The notes under the pieces were generated by a model. The model searched no databases and was not told where the DNA came from. It saw nothing but the letters and a program-made list of their open reading frames with translations. Shown piece after piece: positions 20,606 to 33,600 of a stretch of DNA of 64,000 nt. This DNA is from Echinometra lucunter (taxonomy: Eukaryota; Echinodermata; Echinoidea; Camarodonta; Echinometridae), in contig CM057164.1 in the NCBI GenBank assembly GCA_029962745.1, positions 27,616,175-27,680,174 on the forward strand. The letters are read 5' to 3'. Within the stretch, counting starts at the first letter, position 1, and each line of letters opens with the position of its first letter. The position numbers and the translations under genes were made by a program.

Positions 20606-21582
20606 GTGAGTTGGAGACACATGCATTGAAGGTGCGACTACTATCGGAATATATTTAGGGTAAATCTCTGAAAATGCAGTGTCCAGACACTTTTTAATGA
20701 CCAAAATAAATTATAATTTTGTCATCGTATTCAAAAACGCTTAGGGTCAACTTTGGGCATCTGCATTGTGTCTTAACTATGCAATCTCCATAGGCGCGTC
20801 CACAAATTGTGCAGTTTTTTCACAGAAAGCAGATCAAAAAGTCTACCATGGAAAAACACCTTTAAAATGACATTTTCAAAGTTGTATTTCATTTGTAAAT
20901 TATACAAATGTTGGTAATTAACATCTCCTGCATCATTCAGAAGTGTATTTGATTTCAAATATGGCTTAGGCCCTACTTTTATCTAAATTTTGAATCAATT
21001 TCATCGACAAACTGAAAGGTCGGTAATGTCCAAGACACCATCTTTTTTTTGTTTAAAAATTTGCAAGGCTTTATTTTTCCGACCATTGCAAATTGGCATA
21101 GAGATATACGACTTCAAAGTCAGTGGACTTTATTTAGCAGTATTTTCTCTATTATGTCAATAACATTTCGAGACATTTTATTGAGAAGCTTTTCTGTAGT
21201 GGGATGGGAAACTGTTAAGTGGTCGGTAATAATACAGGCATTATTAGAGTCGAGTATGAAGCACACAGCGTAGCAACGTCATTGCTCATTGAACATTGAA
21301 GCCATGATCGAGTGTTCACTCCGTCCAATGTTATCAAAATTCAGAGGAGAGATGCGATAGATGTTTTTATTGTTGGCGATTGTTTTGTGAAAGTTTGACA
21401 CAGATTTGTTCATTAGATCTAACAGTTACAACTGGAGATACGCGCATGGCCATGGATACGTCGAAAGCCTATCAAAAATGCATTGATCCTGCTGATCAAG
21501 CTGATTTAGCCAGTATTATTCTAGTTGACCATCCACATTACACAACACAACTGATCACCTCCCAATAAAATTTACTTAACGG

Positions 21583-21739
21583 CATTATCGTGAAATAGGA
21601 AACCACCGTTCACTTTGTAGGTCTACAGCAGCGCTTTATTCAGTCACACGCATTGGTTTCCTATTTCCACCTCCATTTTCTTTGTACACAAGTAAGTGCG
21701 TGCGTCAAATGAACGAGTGATTTCCTAAACCACGATATG
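21583..21739 (+). repeat. Dispersed repeat, copy 1
   Basis: About 157 bp (GGCATTATCGTGAAATAGGA to CCACGATATGG) that reappears as its reverse complement at 33184-33347, with scattered differences. It has no coding potential. Confidence 0.75.
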
Positions 21740-22829
21740 GCCCACTAAACTAACACATGCCAAATCAGCTGTGCAAATCATGCAATGCAATGCCAATGCA
21801 AAACATGTCATGGCATTAACAAACTCGACTCCTCGTTTATTTTCCTGCACGGACATTGACGGAAATGCAGTTTCCGTGCTATCCCCTGCTCATAAACAAG
21901 CTTCAATTTACATCATAATGCCAATTACACTCCTAAAAAACATTTTAGCATGCTACTGATATTTCATTCACTTACCATTTGGTCAAAACTTTTAGCAAAA
22001 CAAGACGTTTTCACACTCCTGTCGTTTCGAAACTGCAATTTCTTGAAGGATAAGCAGGTAAACACAACGATAATAAACGTCTGCTCACTTCCGTCCAAAT
22101 CCCATAGAGGTGACATGAATTGCAAATTGAACGTAGACAACAAAATTTCGTGAAAGTTTAAATGGACGGCAGGCTAAAAAAGAAAATTATCACGGAATAG
22201 CACCATCCAAGGGTTTAGCAAAAGTTTATGTTTTTGAAGTTGTTTGTGACTATATAAATCATATCAAGTTTATCAAAGCAGTTTTTTTGTTTAAAATCAA
22301 TCAAATTATTGGATAAAAATTGTATGAGTGAATATTTTGAGGTTTAATACCGGCTTTAATACTATGTATAAAATATCAAACAAAAAAACAAATTCATTCA
22401 CTTCATCATGAAGTTAATGTGGATGTGTCTGGAGAGGACATTTTGCTGACCCAACCATACAGATACAGACACCCATATTAGCAAATCACACTTCTTATCC
22501 AGTCTGCATACTGAATTCATTTCCTATGTATTTATTTTTTCTTTAGATATAAAACATTTAAAAACAAGCAAATGTTAGTCTTTGCACCCTTATACATCTG
22601 ACAAAAAAAATTCCTTATAACTGGGCAGCACCGAGATAAGTTCTTAATTTCCTGGGGAGACAAGTTTCATAATACTTGTATTGTAGTAAATTATGATAAT
22701 ATGCTCATTTCAAGCTGCTTGATATTTCATGGTTTTCTCGTCTATCTCGCTATAAAACTTTCAATATTAAGGCAGTAGATAAAAATATAAGATTCACGGT
22801 GGAAAACCAATTCCCTTCTCTCAAACAGG

Positions 22830-22932
22830 CCCGGGGGAGGGGGGGGGGGGAGGTGGGTTATAGGTATTATGTATTGTAACTTAATAGTATATGTAATTAT
22901 CTAAAGGGGATAAACAGGGGGGGGGGGGGGGG
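22830..22932 (+). repeat. Two poly-G runs
   Basis: Runs of 10 or more G at about 22840 and about 22917, embedded in AGGTGG/GGGGAGG context. They could form G-quadruplexes or could be sites of assembly uncertainty. Confidence 0.8.
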
Positions 22933-23083
22933 AGGCATGCCAGTGATCGCAATCATTCACTTGAACAATGAATCCACCAACTTCCCCTCAGCAATCAATT
23001 ACACAATTAGTCAATGAATGGATTAACATCAAAAGAGGTAAAATCTTCCTATCTTTGGATAAATCACAAGAACACCACCGCCC

Positions 23084-23250
23084 ACCCCCCCCCCCCCAAA
23101 AAAAATAAATGAATAAATTTAAAAAATAATTAAATAACTAAATAAAAAATAAATGAATAAATTAAAAAAATAATTAAATAAATAAAAAATAAATGAATAA
23201 ATTTAAAAAATAATTAAATAAATAAATAAAAAATAAAAACAGAAAAATTA
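23084..23250 (+). repeat. Poly-C followed by (AAAT)n/(AATA)n repeat
   Basis: A cytosine run, then about 150 bp of AATAAATG/AATTAAAT-type tetranucleotide repeat. Confidence 0.9.
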
Positions 23251-24430
23251 AAAATTAACCAGGACCCAGGACATTTTATACAGGACATGCAGGAGATCCT
23301 GGTTGAGTTTGACCCTTGTTCAGTGGGTACATCTTTGGACAAAGTGTTTTGTCCTTATAATTGTCCCTCTTGTTCCCCAGGTGTATAGGTACTCAGTAAT
23401 GCTGGGATAATAATAAATGAAGGGCTGGTAGGAAGAGAATCAACTGATGTGGCTACCATGGGTAATAGAAATCAATTATAGTAATTAATAATTTTTTTTC
23501 CTAAATCAACTGCTAAAATCATTGACTCATTATCATCTTTCAATTAATCACTCAAATGATCAATCGGTCAACAAAATTACTGATGGATATTCAAGACAAT
23601 GTGAGAATTTGGGAACAAGGAAAACTAGTACAGATGAGGACAGTGAGATCACAAAATAATCACCATATTTCAATTTATTGCAAAATTTCAATGTGCATAC
23701 AATCACATATTGTGACGGAAACCCACAAGATGTTCTTCCACAAATGAGACAGAATTTGAACTTTCGCAGAACCTTTCATACAGCATCAACTTGGTTTGGA
23801 TCCAACTATGGGACTTTCCCCAACCAGGTATCATAGGTCAAAGGTCAGCAAAAGGTCAAATCAAATTCTGTTTCACTGGGAAATTACATCTTGAGGTGAA
23901 AAAATATATATTTCATTTGGATATATCAGAATATTGGAAATGGTTTAAATAGTTTTTAAATGATATACATCAAAACAAAATCTTTGAAGTAACATGAATA
24001 TATATATCATCACATGAACAATTTCAGATATCATGAGTTAAAGGCAAAGAAATGCATTCAGTGTGGGCAGCATTACAAAATCATACCTACTTATCAAAGG
24101 AATACACAATACATGTACATCTAAAGTTTTGTGAAATGGTTTCTGAAACAAGATTAAAGGCTCATTCTTACATCCAGTCGCATCCCCAATTTTTTTTTTC
24201 TTCGTGCATAAATCATTATTCTTTTTGAGGTAAATTAAAGAAAAAATGCTGAGGCAAAAATGATGTTTGTGCTTCCTGGCTGCAAACAGGTAAAGGACCA
24301 ATCAAAATACTGAAAAAGTTAGCACAAAATATGATGTCACCCAGAATCTTTCGTATAGCTTTTCTATTAAGAAATCTGCTTTATTTGAGCATGACCTACA
24401 TGTATTAGTGACACATACAGGTGCATCTCA

Positions 24431-24847
24431 TTAACCCATTCGTGACAGGAATTATTTAAAGCCTAATTTGATCAGCTTTTATTCTTCAAATTGGCAACAC
24501 CAACATTTTTATTTTATTGCTACATTTTTCTTATAAAACGTCATGTATCTGAAATGACTATAAATTGACAGAAATTACGATGAGAAGTCAAAAAGTTGCT
24601 AATTTGCAGGGGAAAACGGTGATTCTAAACTTTCTATCACATTGCCAATTTAAGGATTTTAATGCTTATTTTCCTTTAAAAAATTTTCAGCATCAAACAA
24701 CAAATATTGACGCAACCAAAATGGGCACAGTTTGTTGTAGAATTTTTTGCTCTTTCTGCTCATGTATTTGGTATGATTTTTAGGGCTTTGCATCAAAAGA
24801 TATTAGGCCAAACCACAAAATGTGGACCTCTGTCACAAATGGGTTAA
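24431..24847. mobile_element. TTAA-ended MITE-like element
   Basis: TTAACCCATTCGTGACAG at the left is matched by CTGTCACAAATGGGTTAA at the right, giving 18-bp inverted ends with one mismatch, each including TTAA. It is 417 bp long with no coding potential. The TTAA ends suggest piggyBac-type mobilisation. Confidence 0.75.
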
Positions 24848-25402
24848 TATAAGTGGCACGGTCTACTTGCATCATATGAGAACAATAAACAAAACCGTGG
24901 GGGGCTTGCCACAGGAAAACGAGCCTTTAGTTACCAGTCCTGTGTTCCCAAATGAGTGCCAGGTTTGATATTTTCAAGTCTGCCCAATTCATTTCATTTT
25001 TTGCAAAGTTTTCCCAATACTACCAACCTGACAAACCATGCTACTGTATCCCCATATCCCTATATGTTGATATGACTGGTATGTTTAGACATATTTTTAA
25101 GGAACATCTATTTATTCAAGAATAATTCAAAGTTTCCTGGAACTGATTGAGTGTACAGGATAGCACATCATTTCACTTTTTCTCGTCACCGTGGATAGTT
25201 TTCCACTGAGCATAAAACAGTAAACATGCCATATAAGAGAAGAAAAGGAATGTATACTAATGACTGACATTTAGATAGCTTTTAGTAAAAATGCATGAAG
25301 TATTAGTGATTGTATTCAAGATGCATCTTTTCACCCCACTCTCTAAGCTACGGCATCTCCTAGCTTTCATATTCATTCACACTGAAATGCTGCTCCGCTA
25401 AT

Positions 25403-25731
25403 CCAGGGGGGCCACTGTCATTACAAGGTGGACACCATGTTCGTACATGGATTTTCAAAATGGACCCTAAACAAATAATTATCCTTCGATCTCAGAATAC
25501 CCTTAACAAGTATTTTGTCATGTTTTCCCCACCCTAAACAAGTATTTTCAAATTAATACACCCTTCACATGCACCCAAGCTTTTGTAAAAGTATACCCTT
25601 TTTTCCTGATTTTTGCAATTTTGATACCCTTTTCAATGCACACGAGTACATCGCCCATCCATGAAAAACAACCCTTTTTACGCATTTTTGTGTACGAGCA
25701 TGGTGTCCACCTTGTAATGGCAGTGCCCCTC
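25403..25731. mobile_element. MITE-like element with about 35-bp inverted ends
   Basis: GTCATTACAAGGTGGACACC at the left end pairs with GGTGTCCACCTTGTAATGGC at the right end, extending outward through CCAGGGGGGGCC. The interior is A/T-rich with repeated TACCCTT-type words. Confidence 0.8.
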
Positions 25732-27444
25732 CTGGCTGCTAATACAGGCTTGCTTGAAATGTTGGCAACACAGATGAAAATCTTAAATATAGCAAATAAA
25801 CTTTAAATAATTCTTTTTCACACTTTATAAAATGAAGCACTGAAATGAAAAGGAATAATTTTGCATCAGATGAAGTAAGCAATGATGCTTAACATTTCCT
25901 TTCAAAATGGACCCGTAGATTTTGTGCATTTGCATACTGTGCAATTCATACCAATAACAATCGGAAGAAATGTTCCATGATAAAAACTTGTTATATGACA
26001 TATCCTCTTCAATTTTGGTCCAAATATACTGACATGGAATTAGGAATTTTCTTCATCCCATGGCTATCATACTGATAGTAGTATCTCTGATGTAGCTGTG
26101 TCTCATCAGTCTACAAACCTGCTTTAGAAACCTGTATAGAATGACAACCTGTCTATAAAGATCACACTGTTTTGAAATTTGTGTAAGACCACAATTTTTG
26201 CTTCCCTTGAGTAGTTTCTTCTTCCAATTGGAAAGCGTTAAAGAAACAAAGCCTGCTTTTCTTATCTCCCTTGGATGGTCGTTATACAGGTTTCATGTAA
26301 ATGAAGGTAAAATATGAATAGTAACATTGCATAGAAGCTAAAGCTGGGGTAATGATATGCAGTGCTTAGAAACATTAGTATTAAGCGCTTTATAAATGTT
26401 GCATATTATTATTATCATTATTATTATTATTATAGAAGACAAAAAAAATGAGGATTTTTTCCCTCACCAGTGAAACTATTTTCTTGTGACCTATTTTGTG
26501 CTTTTGCTTGGGACAGTAACATCTATTATATTATTCATATTTCTTCCTTGCATAATACTGAACAATATAAAGAAGTGAGGAATATTCAAAACACAAAGAA
26601 GAAAAATTTGAAAGACATACCCGATATTATACATGAATATGATAATGCAATGACAGTGTCTTGAACAGATTCAAAAGATGAGTTTACTTGTGTTTACACA
26701 TAAGAATATGATAAGATACTGATAACATTTACTCTTCGTTTTTTTTTTCACTAGCTGAGCTTTACGAAAAATAATAGAATTATTTCAATAGCTTAAGTCC
26801 AGTAACAGTACCAATGATTATGATTAAACACTAGTATCCAAATATTGTCAGAGAGAGGAGATGAAATGACTTTGGATGATATATCTGTGCATTAAAACTT
26901 GAAACCTGTTTTTGTCAATAATAGAGAAACGACATGTAAATAAAACTGACTACAGTAGAATTATTCCTGCATTTAGCATATCATGCATTTGTGCCCTGAT
27001 ATCCTTTTAGAAAGAAAAGAATTCTCACGTTTCACATACCTTGCTCGCTCATTCGGTTCTGTCGCGAGACGGGTCGACAATCTTGACATAAGTACCATTG
27101 AAACCTTACACAAATTGCCTTTTCTGCTCCTACTCTAACTGATTACAGACTTCTAACACTTCACATTTTCTCTGGGACCAACTACTAACTCATTCTTCTT
27201 CTTCCCTGCACTTGGGATCCCTAAATCAGTTAAATATTTCTTAAATTGGTCAACTCTCACTTGCAGCGTGCACTATCTTGAAAACAGTTGTTGACCCGCG
27301 GGTTGGAAAATAGGCCTCTCATGGTACGGACGTTGGTGGCGCATGTATTGTGAAACGCGAGAATTGCCAGTGGTGCTGTAAAATGATGAATATCATTGCT
27401 TCATAAGTGGAAGAGTCCATTATATCTCTCTACATCACTGCTGT

Positions 27445-27608
27445 CTACTTCATTTGGCAAACATCTTCATTGCATACGACTGCCCCACCCTCTGCTCCTT
27501 CAGTCTTTGGTGTCTCTCCTTTGATTTCAAAAGCATCAAGTACTGTCTGAAGAGGTATGTGATCACCTGGAGCTTCCTGCTTGAAATTTACTAGCACCTT
27601 CTCTCCTC
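27445..27608 (-). CDS. PRXL2B: PRXL2B-type exon 5 (last, with stop)
   Basis: Follows CTGAACAG on the minus strand and ends at TAG (27445-27447). It encodes [20 protein letters not shown] and a short tail with two cysteines ([11 protein letters not shown]). The GGxKVLxxFxQxxPGD pattern matches the C-terminal part of PRXL2B. Confidence 0.9.
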
Positions 27609-30600
27609 CTGTTCAGAAAAATGATATTTAGCATGATTATCACCTAAGTAGTTTTTAAAATTTTTACAATTTTTCTGTTTTTGTTTTTTTTGTTGCTGCA
27701 TGAGTGTACTATTCTTATGTTAAGTGATCTTTTTTTTCTTTTCAGAATAATGTATTATGCTTATTCTGATTTTCCTTGTATATTTATTTTTGATCTCTTT
27801 ATGTATTTTAATTTGGAGGCCCCTTTTTTAAGCTCTGCTTTCTCTGAGGTCACCAAACCATCATTGTATTTTGTTAAAATTCTTGTTACAACCCTACTTT
27901 GTGTATATATGTTTTAATGGTTAAATAAATAAATGAATTGAAATTGAAATGAAATTGAATTGAATGGAGTATCCCTCCCCAAAATGCTCAAGATGGCTAA
28001 AAGGTAATATACTAATATTGACTGCTATGAGGGCATGACTGAAAACTATACTGCCATCCACTGAATGACAAAAGGAAGCAACTCTGTAGAATGTGTTTTA
28101 TAGTAAATGAAGAAAATAATCATGTCACTGTTTTATATGGATATCAATGGAGTTGCTTCCTTTTGATATGTTTATAGTTTGAAAATTGGGGGTCATAGCC
28201 TAAGGTGATCTTGAAACTGTGCTGTACCCCAAGACGAAGTTGAGGGGCATGGTACAGTCTCTAGATCACCAAGGAGCTCAAAGCTCCTAAAATAATGTAA
28301 TGCACAGGGGTTTACAGGTGGATGCAAAAAGATTTAACAAAGTCCACCAAGAATACAAATCATAGGCCAAGAGCTAAATCTTTTTATTTCTGTAATGCCT
28401 TCCTGGCTGTCAGGGGATTAAAAATTCCACTTTCAAGCAACTTCCATGCAAGATTTTTTCAAGGAATGTTTTAGAATTATTCTCCAGATTCATTTATTCT
28501 TCACATGATAAATAACAATTTGTCAACCTGTTGGCGCCTAGGGGAATTCAAGATGTCAGTAGTCAACAGATTAAGAAAATTTTGTTGAATCATACAAACC
28601 TTTGCTGATGATAAGGGTTCCTCCAATTTGTAGTTTATCCCCTTTCATATTAGCCTTGATATTCTTATCACTTGCCTGCAGTAGGAAGGAGAAACATACA
28701 AATAACAAAATATCCAGTGTTATACATTTCTGTGTGTTCACCACCATTGTAAATCCATTTCAAGGAGGGGGGGGGGGGGGGGGAGGGAATGATCAAAATC
28801 TATTGCAAAAATTTTTAGCACGAACCCACACACGAGTGTAGAAACACCCTCACCCATCCACACATACTCTCTCACCACACACGAGTGTAGAAACACCTTC
28901 ACCCATCCACACATACTCTCTCATCATATGTCTGGTTTTTAAAAGCATTTCAAATAGAAATTTTAGTACATTGTACTATAACCGTCATTTATCATAGATT
29001 TATAAAAAAACCTGCAACAACAGATTGATTAAAACATTATTTTCTTCTTTGAAAAAATGTATGTGTGTGTGTGTGTGGGGGGGGGGGTATATTTTTACAT
29101 GCCATTCCCCCTCTCTAAAAAAGGGGGAGGGGATATATAACCCCCATCACCCCCCCCCCCCCACCCTGAAGCTACATGTATGCCAATGGTGCTAAGATAT
29201 CACAAATGAGGTCACAAGTAGGTCACTGGTCACTTGAAAGGGGGGGGGGATGGATTTCATGCCTTATGATATACATACATTATATTAAAGGGGGTACCCA
29301 ATGCTGAAACAATGTTAGCTCATTTAAAAGAGCATGATTTCATCAGCAGAAAACTATTTGCCCATATTTTTCATTAAAGTTGTGTTACGAAGGAAACCCC
29401 CAAATGTGGTAAGATTTCAGGATATTTTTGACCCCTCAGCTGTGTCCCAGTTTCAACTGGGTACTACCCACAATGCCGTCAAAGTGGTTACCCTGTCGCG
29501 CAATTTAATCAAAATGCGCGTGAGGTTAATACATATTGTACAGTATAGCGCGCAGCACAACTGCAATGCGCGAAGCTGGGTAACCACTTTTACGTCATAC
29601 CTCATACTCAATATTTTGGGTCAACTCTTGACTTTTTATGAGAAAATTAGCCAAAATACATTGATTTCGATTGAAAATCATCAAATGTTTACTGTTATTC
29701 TTCTTAGAATTCTATTCTCGATCATATATCAAAATTTTTTTTACCATTGTGTAATCACTTTAATGTACAAGCTATTCTGCCCTAATTTGGCAAAAGGAAG
29801 CAAGTGACAAAAGTGACATTTCCTGTAAAAGAGCAAAATGTATCTGTCATTTACAATGACGTCAATGCAAAATGATGTCTTGCCTAAGTTCATGCATAAA
29901 AATTTGGCCCGGAAGAAGAGCACACTTGGTAGGTATAATATGAAAATATCAATGACTCAAATTTGGTTGATATGTCACTTGCTTCCTTTTGCCAAAGCAA
30001 GGCAGCGTTATTTCTGATGACTGGTCCCTGTACTAAAAGCCTACACATATAGTGGAAATAAGAGCAATATAAAATGTGCTGCTTAAAATTAATCCCATGT
30101 GCAAACATTCTTTTCCTTCTAAGGCCATCCGTTAGATCAAACAATGCTGATGAGGCACACCTTTTATCCAGTAAATATGGAGAATCAGGAAATCTATTCT
30201 ACAAAGTATTATGTGTACACAATCCAGTCTATCAAGGTAAATTTGTTTGCTGAAAACTGCCTTGAATTGTTGGTATTTAGGATTAAGCTGCAGATTATAT
30301 TACCTTGAAATGGAGAGATTTCTTGAACTAAAACTAAACCCAAGGCCCTGCTCAGACTACTATGCACACATACTGTGCAGCACATCTATTAATCCTTCAT
30401 GCATGCTACAGACATACAATTCACCAGCTTGTATGCATTTCTTAATGAAAGAAGAAGAAAAAGGAGACCTACAACGAAATATAGAGTCTTCTCAAGATAA
30501 ATAAGGCTAATGATTACTAAAGAAGGTGAGCAGCAGGGGACCCGTTTTTCCTTGACATGCTCCCTCTCTTTCCTATTTTTCGACCCCTTCCCCTTTTTCT

Positions 30601-33600
30601 TGCCATTTTTCTGTTGATGCGCACAATAAATATGTTGATTATTATTATGGCACTTTCTATAAGACAAAGCTCGTCTTGTCCTAATGTACATTGTCAAATG
30701 GTATTACTAAAACAGTAACACCTCTCTTCTGTTGTTGTTCTTTTTTATTTGCTGACCCTTGACACACATGATTTGGGAGTTGTAGCGACCACTACATCCT
30801 CTGGTAAAGAGACCATCACAGCCTGAGGTAGGAATAACAGTTCTCTACATGTGGCAATCCCCTGCAGCCATACACCAGATTAATTACATGGATGAAATTA
30901 AAGAAATTATCTCTCTCTCTCTCTTTTTTTTTTTCTTCAGAAGGCATATGCTTACCCTTGACAAAGCAGCCCTGGTTGTAGCAGAGAAGACAGCTTTCAG
31001 GATGCTCATCAGTGTGTACTTCTTGTAGCCTAGTCCTTGATAGCTCTTCTGTTGCTGATCTATGAATAAGTCTGTTACAAAACAAAACAACACAGCAGCC
31101 TTGATTACACTTTATACTTATCCAAATAGATAGGTCTCAACCAGAAAGAATTAGAGCAAAAAGAAAAAAGAGAAGTTTTTTGGAGTCTTTTCCATCCTTA
31201 TAACAATACAGTGATACATGAATCAGAGCATATAGAGCATGATTTAGGGCCAGAAAACTGAAAAAGAGCTAAAGAAACAAAATACATGTATATTACATTA
31301 GTAGCAAACCTCACTCTTCATGTGTAGTGTTGAGCATGACCTGATATTGGTATTACACATAACCTTCCATAGATTTCAGCCTGATTTATCTCCGGAATAT
31401 TTATTATTATTACCTGAATGAGGCATTTTGGAGACAAGATATAAGCGCGTATTTTGTCTGTCTAATTGTGATTCACTCAACACAAAATACGTCACAATGG
31501 TTCAGCCAGGGCTCAGGCTGTATGACAAGGGTAATAATATTCATATTCCCCTCCTCCGCGAAATTTGTCATTTTCCTATTGCGCCTGTGTACTAAATTAT
31601 CGGTCCATAATATCCATATTCCACCTTTCTTGTATAAGTGCGCATTTAGCAAAGTGCAAACGCTCAGTATTGTGTACGCGATAGTGGTTAAAACAATTGA
31701 TACGCGAGGTAACCATTTACGTCACAATCGCTAAGCTAGGATTACATACCTGCCTGAATGAGCTGAAATCAGAGGGACGGACAGGCAATTAGCAGACATG
31801 TTTGTATTGCTACAAAATCATAGGCTTGAATTATGCATCATCCTATATCTGTAGGTAATAATAATTATATCGACTGGCTCTACTTTCGGGGAATATCGAA
31901 AATGTTGCCCTTAAAAAGATCCATATTGCCCTCGTCTTCGACTCGGGACAATATGATTCATTTTGCGGGCAACATTTTCGATATTCCCCTCAAGGCCAGT
32001 CAATATAATATAAATATTCAATAAGTTAAACTCAATTTAAAAAAAAAATATATATATATATATATATTCCCATGAAAATTAATGCTGTTTGATTCTTGTT
32101 GTGAACATTAATATTGGTGAATTCTTTTGAAGGAATTTGTGCTTTCCCTCAAAAAGACATATTGAGGTAGTTCAGAAGTGAACCTGGTAGGTTAAGGTTA
32201 GATTCAGCTACAAATCCCCTGGAAAATCATAGAATGGATCATTATCTTTTTTCATATTTTTTCTTAGTTACCTCCTTTCCAAAAGCCACCATCCAAGAAC
32301 TCCTGAGCCCCTAGATCCTCAAGACCAATACCAACCAGTCTGACATCGGCCTCTTCAAGCTGGGGTCTAAGCGAATCAAGTTCGCTGGCACCCAGCCGAC
32401 ACGCTGATCATCCAAACCGCCTCATGAAGTGGATTACACAGGCTTGCTTCTCCCAAAATGAAGATATTGCCACCATCTAAAATGAGAGTGAAGGATTAGT
32501 ATTATTTTTTCAAATATCAGTCAAGAAATTGAATCATCACAATTACTTAAAATTTAGCACACATTTCAGCAAAAGATCTCAACAATAAGTCTGAGGGAGC
32601 TAAGACTAGTTAGAGAACATGGTGACAAGCAGAAATCAAACAGCCTAGTCTACTTTTTTGGGTCCTGCCCCTTTTGTATGCTCGGGGGTCCTAAAGCTAC
32701 ATGGGTCCTAAAGCTACGCATCATGCAAATCAAATACAAGCACAATGCAACGCATTCAAATCAGGGTAAGATACACACCGATACACACAGTAAATTTCAA
32801 TATCAAGATTTGCATTCATTTAGTGCATGTGCGTAGCTTTAGGACCCCTTCATTTTTCCAAACAAAATTTGACACCAGCATTGATATCGTCCTGAAAATG
32901 TGCATTATTGACATTCACCTGTCGTAATTTTTTCCACAGATCAACTTTTGAAAATGTAGAATCAAGATTTTGAAATGAAATTTGCACAAACCAATGATTT
33001 TTGTGACTTTTAGCTGCTGAAAACAAAGTGCATAGCTTCAGGTCCCCACATCATAAATCTAATCCGCATTCTTTTTGTGCTAGATCTAATCTGTTTCGCT
33101 AACCTTCCTAATCCTACATCATGAAGTACAAAAAAAATCAATCAATCAATAAATCAAACTTGGATAAGTAAAATAAAAAATTACGGCCATATCTTGGTTT
33201 AGGAAAGCACTCGTTGATTTGACAGACGCACTTGTGTACAAAGAGAATGGAGGTGGAAATAGGAAACCAATGCGTGTGACTGACAAATGACTGAATAAAG
33301 TGCTGCTGTACAAAGTGAACGGTGGTTTCCCATTTCACGATAATGCCAAAATTACATGTATTGTATATGAATGAATGAATGAATGAATAAATGAATGAAT
33401 AAATAAATGAATAAATAAATACCCTAATGACACATTAGTCTCAAAGAGTCAAAGATATTCATTCGTGGGCTTTCATGGGGAGTGGGAGGCCGGGTGGCAA
33501 TCAATGTACTGGCTCCTAACACTACAGTTAACTCGACCGAAAATGCCGTCTCTAAGTCTAGGTTCGTCGTTATCCCCTTATTTTGGTAGGGTCGGCTCTC

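Larger units (their letters stand above)
19789..27444. other. Long intergenic stretch, no gene seen
   Basis: Contains an inverted-motif cluster (20378-20605), a dispersed repeat (21583-21739), G-runs and A/T tetranucleotide repeats (22830-23250), two MITE-like elements (24431-24847 and 25403-25731), and the 3' UTR of the minus-strand PRXL2B-type gene at its right end. Short ORFs carry no recognisable domains, apart from a doubtful SAP-like peptide near 27153-27265. Confidence 0.5.

Noticed and set aside
26950..27444. SECIS element for the selenoprotein
   Set aside because: Several ATGA words occur on the minus strand (for example near 27350 and 27060), but none by eye sits in a stem with an AA apical loop and an opposing GA; left as an open search.
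28828..28925. CRISPR-like repeats
   Set aside because: Only two head-to-tail copies without spacers, in an animal intron.
29334..29807. 157-aa plus-strand ORF
   Set aside because: No domain, no splice or start context, and it crosses the GTGGTTACCC inverted pair and the 29788 element; best explained as a chance ORF in the PRXL2B-type intron.
32408..32410. Reading the UGA as a nonsense mutation making a pseudogene
   Set aside because: It sits exactly at the catalytic position, the other four exons are intact, all splice sites and phases are good, and the family is known to use selenocysteine here.
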